In this document: piece by piece, positions 38,448 through 46,694 of the stretch | Layout: every line of letters begins with the position of its first letter | Numbering within the stretch: the first letter of the stretch is position 1 | NCBI RefSeq assembly: GCF_014192215.1 | Contig: NZ_JACHXP010000001.1 | Location: forward strand, 395,078-459,077 | DNA from: Halomonas cerina | Lineage (GTDB): Bacteria > Pseudomonadota > Gammaproteobacteria > Pseudomonadales > Halomonadaceae | Length of the DNA: 64,000 nt | Reading direction: 5' to 3' | Notes under the pieces: model-generated | The model's input: only the letters and a program-made list of their open reading frames with translations | The model's database searches: none | Told to the model about the DNA's origin: nothing | Program-made: the position numbers and the translations under genes

Positions 38448-39215
38448 TCACCTTCCCTCCAGCCTGAACAGCCGCCTGGCCGTGGCGGTGCTGTTCGCTG
38501 CTACCTCGTCGAGGGACTGCCCGCGCAGTTCGGCCACCACGTGACACACCTCGGCCACCCGGGCCGGCTCGTTGCGCTCGCCCTGGTGGCCGGCGAGTGG
38601 CATGTCGGGACTGTCGGTCTCCAGCGCGTAGCCGTCGTCGGGCAATGACGCCACGGCGCGACGCAGGCGTTTTGCCCGCTCGAAGGTCACCGCCCCGCCC
38701 AACCCTAGGGTGAAACCAAGGTCGAGGAACCTGCGGGCCTGCTCGGGGGAGCCGGCGAAGGCGTGGAGCAACCCGCCGGCGGGCAGGTCCAGCTGGCGCA
38801 GCCGTTTGGCAACCTTATCGTTGGCCTGAACGCAGTGGATCACGACGGGAAGGCGACGCGCCTTGGCCAGGCGCAGTTGGGCATCGAAGAGGCGCCACTG
38901 GTCATCCAGGGTCGCCTCGAAGCGGGCATCGATGCCGCACTCGCCGACTGCCACGAGTTCGGGGTGGTCATCGAGCCGCTGGGCCAACGCCTCGAGGTCC
39001 GCCTCCCGGTGCGCGTCCATGAAGTAGGGATGCAGCCCCAGGCAGACCTCGACGTCGTCGCGACGCCCCAGCGCCAGCACGTCCGCAAAGCGCGCCCGTG
39101 TCGTGCCCGGCACCACGAAACGCTGAACCCCCGCGTCCCGGGCCCGCTCGAACACCGCCTTGCGGTCGGCGGCGAAGTCGGGGAAGTCCAGATGGCAGTG
39201 GGCGTCGATCAGCAT
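38448..39215 (-). CDS. TatD-family metal-dependent hydrolase
   Basis: Metallo-dependent hydrolase, 255 residues, of the TatD DNase/deacylase-like family. Metal ligands are visible: His6 and His8 (IDAHCHLD), the Glu in AVGECGID, the His in VVIHCVQAND, LHAFAGSPEQA and the Asp in LETDSPDMPL. The start codon (39213-39215) has no recognisable ribosome site; a GGGCTGC tandem repeat begins only 8 bases upstream, which may affect its translation. Confidence 0.92.
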   Translation of the reverse strand: MLIDAHCHLDFPDFAADRKAVFERARDAGVQRFVVPGTTRARFADVLALGRRDDVEVCLGLHPYFMDAHREADLEALAQRLDDHPELVAVGECGIDARFEATLDDQWRLFDAQLRLAKARRLPVVIHCVQANDKVAKRLRQLDLPAGGLLHAFAGSPEQARRFLDLGFTLGLGGAVTFERAKRLRRAVASLPDDGYALETDSPDMPLAGHQGERNEPARVAEVCHVVAELRGQSLDEVAANSTATARRLFRLEGR

Positions 39216-39222
39216 GTGTTTT

Positions 39223-39297
39223 GGGCTGCGGGCTGCGGGCTGCGGGCTGCGGGCGACATTATAGTAGTTCGTCGCCCGTGGCTCGTCGCTCGTGGCT
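39223..39297. repeat. Heptanucleotide-phased repeat element, copy 2
   Basis: Four perfect GGGCTGC units (39223-39250), 19 bases containing TTATAG, then four degenerate heptads of the type CGTSGCY (39270-39297). The second block approximates the reverse complement of the first in heptad phase. It fills the gap between prfC and tatD. Confidence 0.75.
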
Positions 39298-39312
39298 CTC
39301 GGCGAAGCCGGG

Positions 39313-40902
39313 TTAGTGCTCCCGCGTCGGCTGGAAGCGGATCTCCGGCCAGCGCTCCTGGGTCATCTGCAGGTTGACCCGCGTGGGGGCAATGTAGGTC
39401 AGGTAGCCGCCGCCGTCGATGGCTAGGTTGGTGCTGGCCTTGCGCTTGAACTCCTCGAGCTTCTTGCCATCGTCGCAGTAGACCCAGCGCGCGGTGTTGA
39501 CGTTCACGCCCTCGTAGACACAGTCGACCTTGTACTCCTCCTTGAGGCGATGGGCGACCACGTCGAACTGCAGGGTGCCCACGGCGCCGAGGATCAGGTC
39601 GTTGTTGTCCAGCGGCATGAACACCTGGGTGGCCCCCTCCTCGGAGAGCTGTTGCAGGCCCTTCTGCAGCGCCTTCATCTTCAGCGGGTCTTTCAGGCGC
39701 ACACGCTTGAACAGCTCCGGGGCGAAGTGGGGGATGCCGGTGAAGCGCATATCCTCGCCCTGGGTGAAGGTGTCACCGATCTGGATGGTACCGTGGTTGT
39801 GCAGGCCGATGATGTCGCCGGGCCAGGCTTCTTCCACCTGGGAGCGGTCCGAGGCCATGAAGGTCAGGGCGTCGGCGATCTTGACGTCCTTCTTGATGCG
39901 CACGTGGCGCATCTTCATGTTCTTCTCGTACTTGCCCGAGCAGACCCGCAGGAAGGCGATACGGTCCCGGTGGTTGGGGTCCATGTTGGCCTGGATCTTG
40001 AAGACGAAGCCGGTGAAGCGCTCGTCGTCCGCCTCCACCGTGCGGGTGTCGGTCTCGCGAGGCTGGGGCGGCGGCGCATACTCGACGAAGCCGTCGAGCA
40101 TCTCGCGTACCCCGAAGTTGCCCATGGCGGTCCCGAAGTAGACCGGGGTCAGCTCGCCACGCCGATAGGCCTCGAGATCGAACGCATGCGAGGCACCGCG
40201 CACCAGTTCGACCTCCATGCGCAGCTCTTCGGCCTGGTCCTCGCCGAGTACCGCGTCCACCTCCGGGTTATCGAGGCCTTCGATGCGCCGGTCATCCGGG
40301 ATGCGACTGCCCTGTCCCTGGGTGTAGAGGTGAAGGGTGTCGTGGTAGAGGTGGTAGACCCCCTTGAAGTGGCGTCCCATGCCGATCGGCCAGGTCATCG
40401 GTGCACACTGGATATTCAAGACCTCTTCTACCTCATCCATGACCTCGATCGGATCGCGGATATCCCGGTCCATCTTGTTGACGAAGGTCAAAATCGGCGT
40501 GGTGCGCAGGCGACACACCTCCATCAGCTTGATGGTGCGCGCCTCGACGCCCTTGGCCCCATCGATCACCATCAGCGCCGAGTCCACCGCGGTCAGGGTG
40601 CGGTAGGTGTCCTCGGAGAAGTCCTCGTGGCCCGGGGTATCGAGCAGGTTGACGATGCGCCCACCGTAGGGGAACTGCATCACCGAGGTGGTCACCGAGA
40701 TGCCCCGCTCCTGCTCCATCTTCATCCAGTCGGAGGTGGCATGGCGGTCATCGCGCTTGCTCTTCACCGAACCGGCCAGCTGGATGGCGTTGCCAAACAG
40801 CAGCATCTTCTCGGTGATGGTGGTCTTGCCGGCGTCGGGGTGACTGATGATCGCGAAAGTGCGTCGAAGCCCGACTTCGCGGGCCAGGGTAGGGTTTGAC
40901 AT
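39313..40902 (-). CDS. prfC: Peptide chain release factor 3
   Basis: GTPase that removes RF1 and RF2 from the ribosome after termination. 529 residues, identical in length to E. coli RF3. GTPase motifs: SHPDAGKTT (~20-28), the switch with [29 protein letters not shown]. The RF3-specific C-terminal domains include [16 protein letters not shown] and [11 protein letters not shown]. The frame opens [17 protein letters not shown]. 150 bases separate it from the corrinoid operon upstream, with nothing notable in the gap. Confidence 0.97.
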   Translation of the reverse strand: MSNPTLAREVGLRRTFAIISHPDAGKTTITEKMLLFGNAIQLAGSVKSKRDDRHATSDWMKMEQERGISVTTSVMQFPYGGRIVNLLDTPGHEDFSEDTYRTLTAVDSALMVIDGAKGVEARTIKLMEVCRLRTTPILTFVNKMDRDIRDPIEVMDEVEEVLNIQCAPMTWPIGMGRHFKGVYHLYHDTLHLYTQGQGSRIPDDRRIEGLDNPEVDAVLGEDQAEELRMEVELVRGASHAFDLEAYRRGELTPVYFGTAMGNFGVREMLDGFVEYAPPPQPRETDTRTVEADDERFTGFVFKIQANMDPNHRDRIAFLRVCSGKYEKNMKMRHVRIKKDVKIADALTFMASDRSQVEEAWPGDIIGLHNHGTIQIGDTFTQGEDMRFTGIPHFAPELFKRVRLKDPLKMKALQKGLQQLSEEGATQVFMPLDNNDLILGAVGTLQFDVVAHRLKEEYKVDCVYEGVNVNTARWVYCDDGKKLEEFKRKASTNLAIDGGGYLTYIAPTRVNLQMTQERWPEIRFQPTREH

Positions 40903-41052
40903 CGATTCCGGGTTCGTCGTCTTGGCACCGGTGAACCGGTGCGGTGCGTGAGGGGTACTGGCGGTATTCTACGGCTTTGGTCACGGCAGTTGTAGGGCGC
41001 CTGTTCGCTATCGGCACGCGTGATGGGCGATCTCCCCCTCGAATCGGCGCCC

Positions 41053-43080
41053 TCAGCCTGGCTGGCGTTGCCGTCGACGCCGCCGTCCGGTCCCCCGGCG
41101 CGACGCAGCATGGTCGGACACCGGCAGCGACACCCGTTCGCGCAGCCTCGGGAACGGATCGGACCGGTGGGGAATCGCCATGGCCTCGACGAAGTGCGCC
41201 TGGAAGTGCGGCTCGGTGGCGGTCTCCACCTTTTCCACCCGGCGCACCACGTCCTCGATGTCCCGGCGGGCCTTGCGGCTGAGCAGGGCAATGCGCGCCC
41301 CGGTGCCGGCAGCATTGCCCGCCGAGGTCACATGGTCGAGGTCGCAGTCGGGGATCAGCCCCAGGATCATCGCGTACTGGACGTCGATATGGGCCCCGAA
41401 GGCCCCGGCCAGGCGGATACGCTCCACATGGTCGGTACCGTACCGTTCCATCAGCAGACGGATGCCGGCATAGAGCGCCGCCTTGGCCAGCTGGATGGCC
41501 CGGATATCGTTCTGGGTGATGGCCAGGGTACGGGCCGCCTCCCGATACAGCACATACGAAAAGGTACGTCCGTCGGCCACCACCCGCGGCGTCTGCTCGG
41601 CCAGGGCACCGCTGACGACCCCGTCCGGGGTGATGACGCCGGCCAGGAACAGCTCGGCGATCGCCTCGATGATCCCCGAGCCACAGACGCCGGTGACACC
41701 ACACGGGCCGATGGCCGTGTCGAAGCCCGGCTCATCGGACCACAGATCGCAGCCGATCACCTTGAAACGCGGCTCAAGGGTCAGCGGGTCGATGCGTACT
41801 CGCTCGATGGCACCCGGCGCCGCGCGCTGGCCGCAGCTGATCTGCGCCCCCTCGAAGGCGGGCCCCGTGGGGCTCGAGGCGGCCAGCAGGCGATGGCGGT
41901 TGCCGAGCACGATCTCGGCGTTGGTGCCGACATCGACCAGCAGCATCAACTCCTCGCCCAAGTAGGGGGTCTCGGAGAGGATGGCCCCGGCGGTGTCGGC
42001 CCCCACATGACCGGCGATGCACGGCAGACCGTAGACCCGGGCATTGGGGTGGATCACCAGGTCCATCTCGGTGGCCCAGAGCCCGTCGATGGCCTCATCG
42101 GTGGCCAGCGCGAAGGGCGCTCCGCCCAGTTCCACCGGATTGATGCCGAACATCAGGCTGTGCATGATCGGGTTGCCGACAAAGGTCGCTTCGAGGATCG
42201 CCTCGACAGGCACCCCCGCCTCGCTGGCCAGCTCTACGGTCAGCTCGTTGAGAGCCTCACGCACCGAGCGGGTCATCGCCTGCTCGCCACCGGGGTTCAT
42301 CATGATGAAGGAAATGCGGCTCATCAGGTCCTCGCCGTAGCGAATCTGCGGGTTCATGCGCCCCGCCGTGGCCACCACCTCACCGGTCTGCAGGTTGCAG
42401 AGGTGGGCCGCGAGGGTGGTGGAACCTACGTCCACCGCCATGCCGTAGACCTGTGCCTGGAAGCCGGGCCACACGGCGATGATCCGCGTGTTGTCGTAGA
42501 TGGCCACGGTGACGCCCCAGTGGCCCCGGCGCAGCGCCTCCTGGAGCTGCTGGACCACGCGGATGTCGTGCTCCAGCGAACCGAAGTGCCATTCGCAGGC
42601 CAGGGCCTCCTTGAGGCGGCGCAGGTCGGACGCCGGCACCTGCAGGTCCGGCTCCCGCACCTGGACGAAATACAGTCGCACGCTGGGATCGAGCTCGATA
42701 TCCCGCACTTCGGCCCGCTTGCGCACGACCTGGCGATGGACCTGACTGGCGGGCGGCACGTCGATCAGGGCATCGCCCAGCACCCGGGCGGAGCAGCTCA
42801 GCCGGCGCCCCTCGCACAGCGCTCCGCGACGCCTCTCCCAGGTTCGCTCGGTGTCACACTTGGCGGAAAGGTGGGCGGCACGCGACTCGACACCATGCTT
42901 GGGGAAGCTGCCCTCGCAGAGATCCACCTGGCAGCGGCCGCACAGTCCCCGTCCCCCGCATACCGAGTCGATGTCCACCCCCAGGGCCCGGGCGGCTTCC
43001 AGTACCGGCGTACCCAATGGGACGCGCCCGCGCCGGCCCGAGGGGGTAAAGACCACGAGTGCATCATCAGCGTCGGACAT
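41053..43080 (-). CDS. RACo-type corrinoid-protein activator (2Fe-2S / ASKHA ATPase)
   Basis: 675 residues. An N-terminal [2Fe-2S] ferredoxin domain has Cys41-x5-Cys47-x2-Cys50 and Cys96 (DSVCGGRGLCGRC). A linker follows, then a C-terminal ASKHA-type ATPase domain (~220-620) with the phosphate-1 loop AVDVGSTTLAAHL, LLVDVGTNAEIVLGN and AGAFGAHIDV. Such proteins use ATP to drive reduction of inactive Co(II) corrinoid to Co(I). The start at 43080 has ATGGAG 8 bases upstream; a Met 12 bases earlier is the alternative. It is the last gene of the six-gene minus-strand corrinoid cluster, 64 bases after the pterin methyltransferase. Confidence 0.92.
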   Translation of the reverse strand: MSDADDALVVFTPSGRRGRVPLGTPVLEAARALGVDIDSVCGGRGLCGRCQVDLCEGSFPKHGVESRAAHLSAKCDTERTWERRRGALCEGRRLSCSARVLGDALIDVPPASQVHRQVVRKRAEVRDIELDPSVRLYFVQVREPDLQVPASDLRRLKEALACEWHFGSLEHDIRVVQQLQEALRRGHWGVTVAIYDNTRIIAVWPGFQAQVYGMAVDVGSTTLAAHLCNLQTGEVVATAGRMNPQIRYGEDLMSRISFIMMNPGGEQAMTRSVREALNELTVELASEAGVPVEAILEATFVGNPIMHSLMFGINPVELGGAPFALATDEAIDGLWATEMDLVIHPNARVYGLPCIAGHVGADTAGAILSETPYLGEELMLLVDVGTNAEIVLGNRHRLLAASSPTGPAFEGAQISCGQRAAPGAIERVRIDPLTLEPRFKVIGCDLWSDEPGFDTAIGPCGVTGVCGSGIIEAIAELFLAGVITPDGVVSGALAEQTPRVVADGRTFSYVLYREAARTLAITQNDIRAIQLAKAALYAGIRLLMERYGTDHVERIRLAGAFGAHIDVQYAMILGLIPDCDLDHVTSAGNAAGTGARIALLSRKARRDIEDVVRRVEKVETATEPHFQAHFVEAMAIPHRSDPFPRLRERVSLPVSDHAASRRGTGRRRRRQRQPG

Positions 43081-43144
43081 GGTGATCTCCATCGGGCGGA
43101 TCGTTCGTCAGACCCAAGCGCCTCGACCGAGGCGCGTCGCCACC

Positions 43145-44059
43145 TCAGGTCGTGACACGCCGGCGGCGAGTCTGGCGACGACCGCGCCCCTCCCTGCCGT
43201 CGGCGCCCGCCGCCGGTGGCTCGCGGAACGTCCGGATCCAGCGCATGCAGTCCGGGTCATGGCCCATCATCACGTCGGCGCCGAGAATGGCGGTCATGAT
43301 CTCGCGGTGCAGCGGGTTGGTGATCGCCGAGGTCAGCCCGGAGGCGATCGCCATGCTCATGAAGGCGGCATTGATGCCGTTGCGGTTGGGCAGGCCGAAG
43401 CTGACGTTGGACGCCCCGCAGGTGGTGTTGACCTTGAGCTCCTTCTGCAGACGGTGGCAGAGCGCGAAGACCTGGCGCCCGGCGCTGCCCACCGCGCCGA
43501 TCGGCATCACCAGCGGATCGACCACCACGTCACAGGCAGGAATGCCATGATCGGCGGCCCGCTCGACGATCTTTTTGGCGATGGCGAAGCGCACGTCCGG
43601 ATCCTGGGAGATGCCGGTCTCGTCGTTGCTGATCGCCACCACCGCCGCGCCGTGCTTCTTGACCAGTGGCAGTACCGCCTCGAGGCTCTCGTCCTCGCCG
43701 GTCACGGAGTTGACCAGCGCCTTGCCCTGGTACACCGCCAGCCCCGCCTCCAGCGCCTTGATCACCGAGGAGTCGATGCATAGCGGCACATCGGTCAGCG
43801 ACTGCACCAGCTTGATGGTCTCGGCCAGGATGGCCGGCTCGTCCGCCAGCGGAATGCCGGCGTTGATATCGAGCATATGCGCGCCATTGGCGAGTTGGGC
43901 CTCCACGTCCTGCACCACCCGAGAGAAGTCGCCGGCGGCCATTTCCGCGGCGAGTTGCTTGCGCCCAGTGGGGTTGATGCGCTCGCCGATGACCACGAAG
44001 GGGCGCTCGAAGCCGATCACGACTTCCTTGCGGTGCGAACTGATGACGGTATCGGTCAT
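43145..44059 (-). CDS. Pterin-binding methyltransferase (methylcorrinoid:tetrahydrofolate type)
   Basis: 304 residues of the dihydropteroate-synthase/MetH pterin-binding fold: VVIGERINPTGRKQLAAEM, GAHMLDINAGIPLADEP, PLCIDSSVIKALEAGL, VVDPLVMPIG and GASNVSFGLPNRNGIN. This matches AcsE/MtgA-type enzymes that move a methyl between a corrinoid protein and tetrahydrofolate. In this cluster the likely direction is methyl-cobalamin to methyl-THF. The C-terminal ~25 residues are an Arg-rich tail not typical of the family. GAGGAAG precedes the ATG. Confidence 0.92.
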   Translation of the reverse strand: MTDTVISSHRKEVVIGFERPFVVIGERINPTGRKQLAAEMAAGDFSRVVQDVEAQLANGAHMLDINAGIPLADEPAILAETIKLVQSLTDVPLCIDSSVIKALEAGLAVYQGKALVNSVTGEDESLEAVLPLVKKHGAAVVAISNDETGISQDPDVRFAIAKKIVERAADHGIPACDVVVDPLVMPIGAVGSAGRQVFALCHRLQKELKVNTTCGASNVSFGLPNRNGINAAFMSMAIASGLTSAITNPLHREIMTAILGADVMMGHDPDCMRWIRTFREPPAAGADGREGRGRRQTRRRRVTT

Positions 44060-44128
44060 GACACTTCCTCGGTGGTGACGTATCGGATTGATGGCAGAAT
44101 GGGCAGCGAGTCGCTCGGTATCGGCTCA

Positions 44129-44632
44129 TCATCGAACTTCATTGACGGCTCCATCAGATCGAGAGGGCCTGCTGGCGGGGGCGGCGTCATGGGTCAGCTC
44201 GCGCACCGCACGCAGCCAGGAGGAACTGTCCTTGAGCCGGAAATCCACTGGCGCCTGGACCACATGGATCCGCTCGCCCTGCTGCATTCTGCGGCTGCCC
44301 TCCCAGGCCTCGACCCAGACGCATTTCATCTCCGGCCTGACCTCACAATGGCCGTTGGCGCGCACCCCTCCACAGGGACCATTGCGCAGGTTCTTCGGGC
44401 AGTTCATAGGACAGGCCATGCCGGTTGAGCTGAGCACACACTGGCCGCACATCTGGCAGTCGAAGAGCAAGCCCTTGACGGCCTTCTCCACCTGGCGGAC
44501 CGGCGTTTCGATACGCTCGTAGCCCAGACGCTTCCATAGCGGATGCAGCTTGATCAGCAGCGGCTCGAAGCCCTGGTAGATCACCTCGAGGAGTCGGGAA
44601 TGGCGCACTACCCAGCGACGAACCCTATACAT
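44129..44632 (-). CDS. Methylenetetrahydrofolate reductase C-terminal-domain (MetV-like) Fe-S/zinc protein
   Basis: 167 residues with a Cys-rich centre (~58-105): DCQMCGQCVLSSTGMACPMN, then CPKNLRNGPCGGV, GHCEV and MKCVW, at least eight Cys. This is the MTHFR_C domain, known in acetogens as MetV, a partner of the reductase MetF. Residues ~1-55 are basic with aromatic residues (LLEVIYQGFEPLLIKLHPLW). No metF gene is in the window, so the catalytic partner must be elsewhere. GAGGAG lies 8 bases before ATG. Fourth gene of the corrinoid cluster. Confidence 0.85.
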   Translation of the reverse strand: MYRVRRWVVRHSRLLEVIYQGFEPLLIKLHPLWKRLGYERIETPVRQVEKAVKGLLFDCQMCGQCVLSSTGMACPMNCPKNLRNGPCGGVRANGHCEVRPEMKCVWVEAWEGSRRMQQGERIHVVQAPVDFRLKDSSSWLRAVRELTHDAAPASRPSRSDGAVNEVR

Positions 44633-44670
44633 GGCATGCTCTCCTCGCTTGCCGATGGTGCGGACAGCGC

Positions 44671-44982
44671 CTAATCATTGCCAGACACCGCCAGCCCTTT
44701 TTGCCGCACCAGTTGCCTGAGTTCCTCGTCGCCGTAGCACTGCTCGAGTCGCGCGGCCTCGGCTTGGGCTTCGTGCTTCAGGTCATCACTGCAGTCGCGG
44801 GACTCACTGCGTTTCCAGTCGGCCAGATAGGCGTCGGAGCCGCCCTTGCCGGCGCGCATGGCGGCCCGATCGATGGCGCACTGGAAGCGACCCGAGAGCG
44901 GGACCTTCGCAGTCCTGCGCCCCTGCTTGACGATCACCTGGGCGGGAATGTCACGCCATGAGACAACGCTGAGTCTGGCCAT
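44671..44982 (-). CDS. Small 'virulence factor' family protein of the corrinoid cluster
   Basis: 103 residues starting MARLSVVSWRDIPAQVIVKQ, matching by eye the Virulence_fact (PF13769-type) family, whose name is historical and uninformative. It is basic in the first half with a charged C-terminal part (EAARLEQCYGDEELRQLVRQ). No signal peptide or membrane segment. GAGGAGAG lies 6 bases before the start at 44982; the longer frame upstream is rejected. It lies 10 bases after the DUF1638 gene. Its constant company with corrinoid and MetV-like genes suggests an accessory role in this pathway. Confidence 0.8.
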   Translation of the reverse strand: MARLSVVSWRDIPAQVIVKQGRRTAKVPLSGRFQCAIDRAAMRAGKGGSDAYLADWKRSESRDCSDDLKHEAQAEAARLEQCYGDEELRQLVRQKGLAVSGND

Positions 44983-44992
44983 GGATCTCTCC

Positions 44993-45613
44993 TCAACCTC
45001 CGGAACCGGTAGTGGCAGGTGATGAGGCGCCGACGAAGCGCACCAGCGAGGTCTCGAGGTCACCATAGCCGGTGTGGCGATACTCGAAGGCCAATCCCAG
45101 GCGCTTGGCGGCATGCTCGGCAGCGGCGTGCAGCGCCGGCTCATCGCGTTGAGCGAGATACACCACACGCCGATAGTGGCCAAAGTAGAGCCCGGCCAGC
45201 TCGGGATGACGCTCGATACCCAGCTCGCGCAGGATCAAGCGATCGAAATGGTGTACCAGAAAGTCAGTGAGATAGAAGGTACCCGGCTCCTGCTCCGCCA
45301 GTGCCGCCATGACCCGCTCGCCGGCGAAAACGTCGTAGCAATGCGCTCCCGGCAGCCGTTCGGCTCCGTACTCGGCCAGCACCCGGTCCAACTCACCGCC
45401 GGTGCCACAGTCGGCATACGCCACAAACACCCGCTGCCCGGCCTGCCCCGCCGCTTCAAGCCTGGCGCGCACGGCAGCGGGAATTCGCTCGGGTCGGTTG
45501 TGCAGGTCTGCCGGCAGGCAACTGACGCGTACCGCCTTCCAATCATTGGCCTCAAGCAGCGCCTGGATCTCCCGCGCCAGGGCACCGCAGGCGATGATCA
45601 GGGTGGGCGACAT
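44993..45613 (-). CDS. DUF1638 family protein of the corrinoid cluster
   Basis: 206 residues opening MSPTLIIACGALAREIQALL. DUF1638 landmarks: CLPADLHNRPERIP, VAYADCGTGGELD, GAHCYDVFAG, YLTDFLVHHFDRL and LYFGHYRRVVYLAQ. The conserved Cys (IACGAL, YADCGTGG, GAHCYD) and His residues suggest metal or Fe-S binding, but the function is unknown. It sits between the corrinoid protein and the small virulence-factor-family gene (16- and 10-base gaps), so it is certainly co-transcribed. Confidence 0.87.
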   Translation of the reverse strand: MSPTLIIACGALAREIQALLEANDWKAVRVSCLPADLHNRPERIPAAVRARLEAAGQAGQRVFVAYADCGTGGELDRVLAEYGAERLPGAHCYDVFAGERVMAALAEQEPGTFYLTDFLVHHFDRLILRELGIERHPELAGLYFGHYRRVVYLAQRDEPALHAAAEHAAKRLGLAFEYRHTGYGDLETSLVRFVGASSPATTGSGG

Positions 45614-45630
45614 GACGGCGTATCCCAGGC

Positions 45631-46332
45631 TCAGGCGGCGCGCCGTTGGGCAATCAATGCCTTGGCCATGTCCACGGCCACCCCGGCATCACGGCAGTAG
45701 GCATCGGCCCCGATGGCCTTGCCGAATTCCTCGTTCAGCGGTGCTCCACCGACCATGACGATGACATCGTCGCGTATGCCCTTCTCGACCAGGGTGTCGA
45801 TCACCACCTTCATGTAGGGCATGGTGGTGGTCAGCAGGGCGGACATGCCGAGGATGTCCGGCTTGTGTTCTTCCAAGGCCGCGAGGTAGGACTCGACCGG
45901 AATATTGATACCGATATCGATCACCTCGAACCCCGCCCCCTCCATCATCATCGCTACCAGGTTCTTACCGATATCATGAATATCACCCTTGACGGTACCG
46001 ATCACAATCTTGCCGATCGTCTCGGAATCGGACTGCGCCAGTAGAGGGCGCAATACCTCCATCCCGCCCTTCATGGCATTGGCGGCCATCAACACTTCCG
46101 GTACGAACAGGATGCCATCACGGAAGTCGATACCCACGATCGCCATGCCCCCTACCAGGGCATCGTCGAGCACCCGGTTGGCGCTCCAACCGCGTCCGAG
46201 CAGGATTTCGGTTCCTTCTACCACCTCGTCGCGCAATCCATTGTAGAGATCATCGTACATCTGCTCGACCAGCTCATCGTCGGGCAGCTCATTGAGCTCG
46301 AAATCATCGTCATCATGGTACTGTTCGATCAT
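45631..46332 (-). CDS. Corrinoid (B12-binding) methyltransfer protein
   Basis: 233 residues. An acidic N-terminal start (MIEQYHDDDDFELNELPDDE) leads into the helical cap domain (~20-100) and the Rossmann B12 domain (~105-230). The base-off ligand motif is intact, Asp117-x-His119-x2-Gly122 (KGDIHDIGKN), followed by SALLTTTMPYMK and VMVGGAPLN. It resembles MtgC/MttC-type corrinoid shuttles that accept a methyl from an MttB-superfamily enzyme. First gene of the minus-strand cluster, with AGGAG 10 bases before ATG and a 9-bp hairpin just upstream. Longer in-frame starts are not credible. Confidence 0.93.
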   Translation of the reverse strand: MIEQYHDDDDFELNELPDDELVEQMYDDLYNGLRDEVVEGTEILLGRGWSANRVLDDALVGGMAIVGIDFRDGILFVPEVLMAANAMKGGMEVLRPLLAQSDSETIGKIVIGTVKGDIHDIGKNLVAMMMEGAGFEVIDIGINIPVESYLAALEEHKPDILGMSALLTTTMPYMKVVIDTLVEKGIRDDVIVMVGGAPLNEEFGKAIGADAYCRDAGVAVDMAKALIAQRRAA

Positions 46333-46694
46333 GGCGGCTGGCTCCTGACGCCTGCACCACTGGATCCGCCAGTGGTGACGTTTCGACTGCAGCGTAGGAG
46401 GAACCGGTGATCGATACATCCGCACAAGCGACGTCGACATGCCGATGCACGACCCCTTCCTCAAGGCTACCAGCGCCACCCAAACCCACCTTCAACTTAT
46501 TGATTTACTGAATATTATTGAACCATAAAGTGCCGATGGCCCGGGTCGCCCCTGCAACGCCGGACGTCGTCGTCGGATAAGCGTGACGCTCCGGCGGGCG
46601 TACATTGCAAGGCATACACGCGAATCGACGCCCGACATGGATAGCCGCCAGACAGACCGGACCATCACAACGTTACGATGATCAGAGGGTTAGC
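46333..46694. other. 362-base divergent control region between the corrinoid operon and purU-mttB
   Basis: Holds a 9-bp hairpin next to the corrinoid gene (46355-46377) and a markedly AT-rich island (about 46490-46530, containing TTCAA...TTGAA arms 22 bases apart) in otherwise GC-rich DNA. No convincing -35/-10 pair, sigma-54 site or cobalamin riboswitch was found. It is the natural site for joint control of both arms. Confidence 0.55.
46355..46377 (-). promoter_or_regulatory. Stem-loop in the 5' leader of the corrinoid-protein gene
   Basis: CACCACTGG / CCAGTGGTG, a perfect 9-bp stem with a 5-base loop, ending 22 bases before the start codon and just upstream of the ribosome site. A role in translation control or mRNA stability is possible. 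Confidence 0.45.

Noticed and set aside
41020..43155. 711-codon plus-strand open frame opposite the RACo-type gene
   Set aside because: Antisense shadow; His/Gly/Gln-rich composition without recognisable domains, while the minus strand has an intact ferredoxin and ATPase domain.
46605..46640. Sigma-54 promoter before purU (GG...TTGCA at about 46595-46610)
   Set aside because: Spacing between the GG and GC elements is 8, 9 or 12 bases rather than the required 10.
46333..46694. Cobalamin or glycine riboswitch upstream of the corrinoid operon
   Set aside because: I looked for the conserved cores on the minus strand and saw only a simple 9-bp hairpin; a covariance-model search would settle it.
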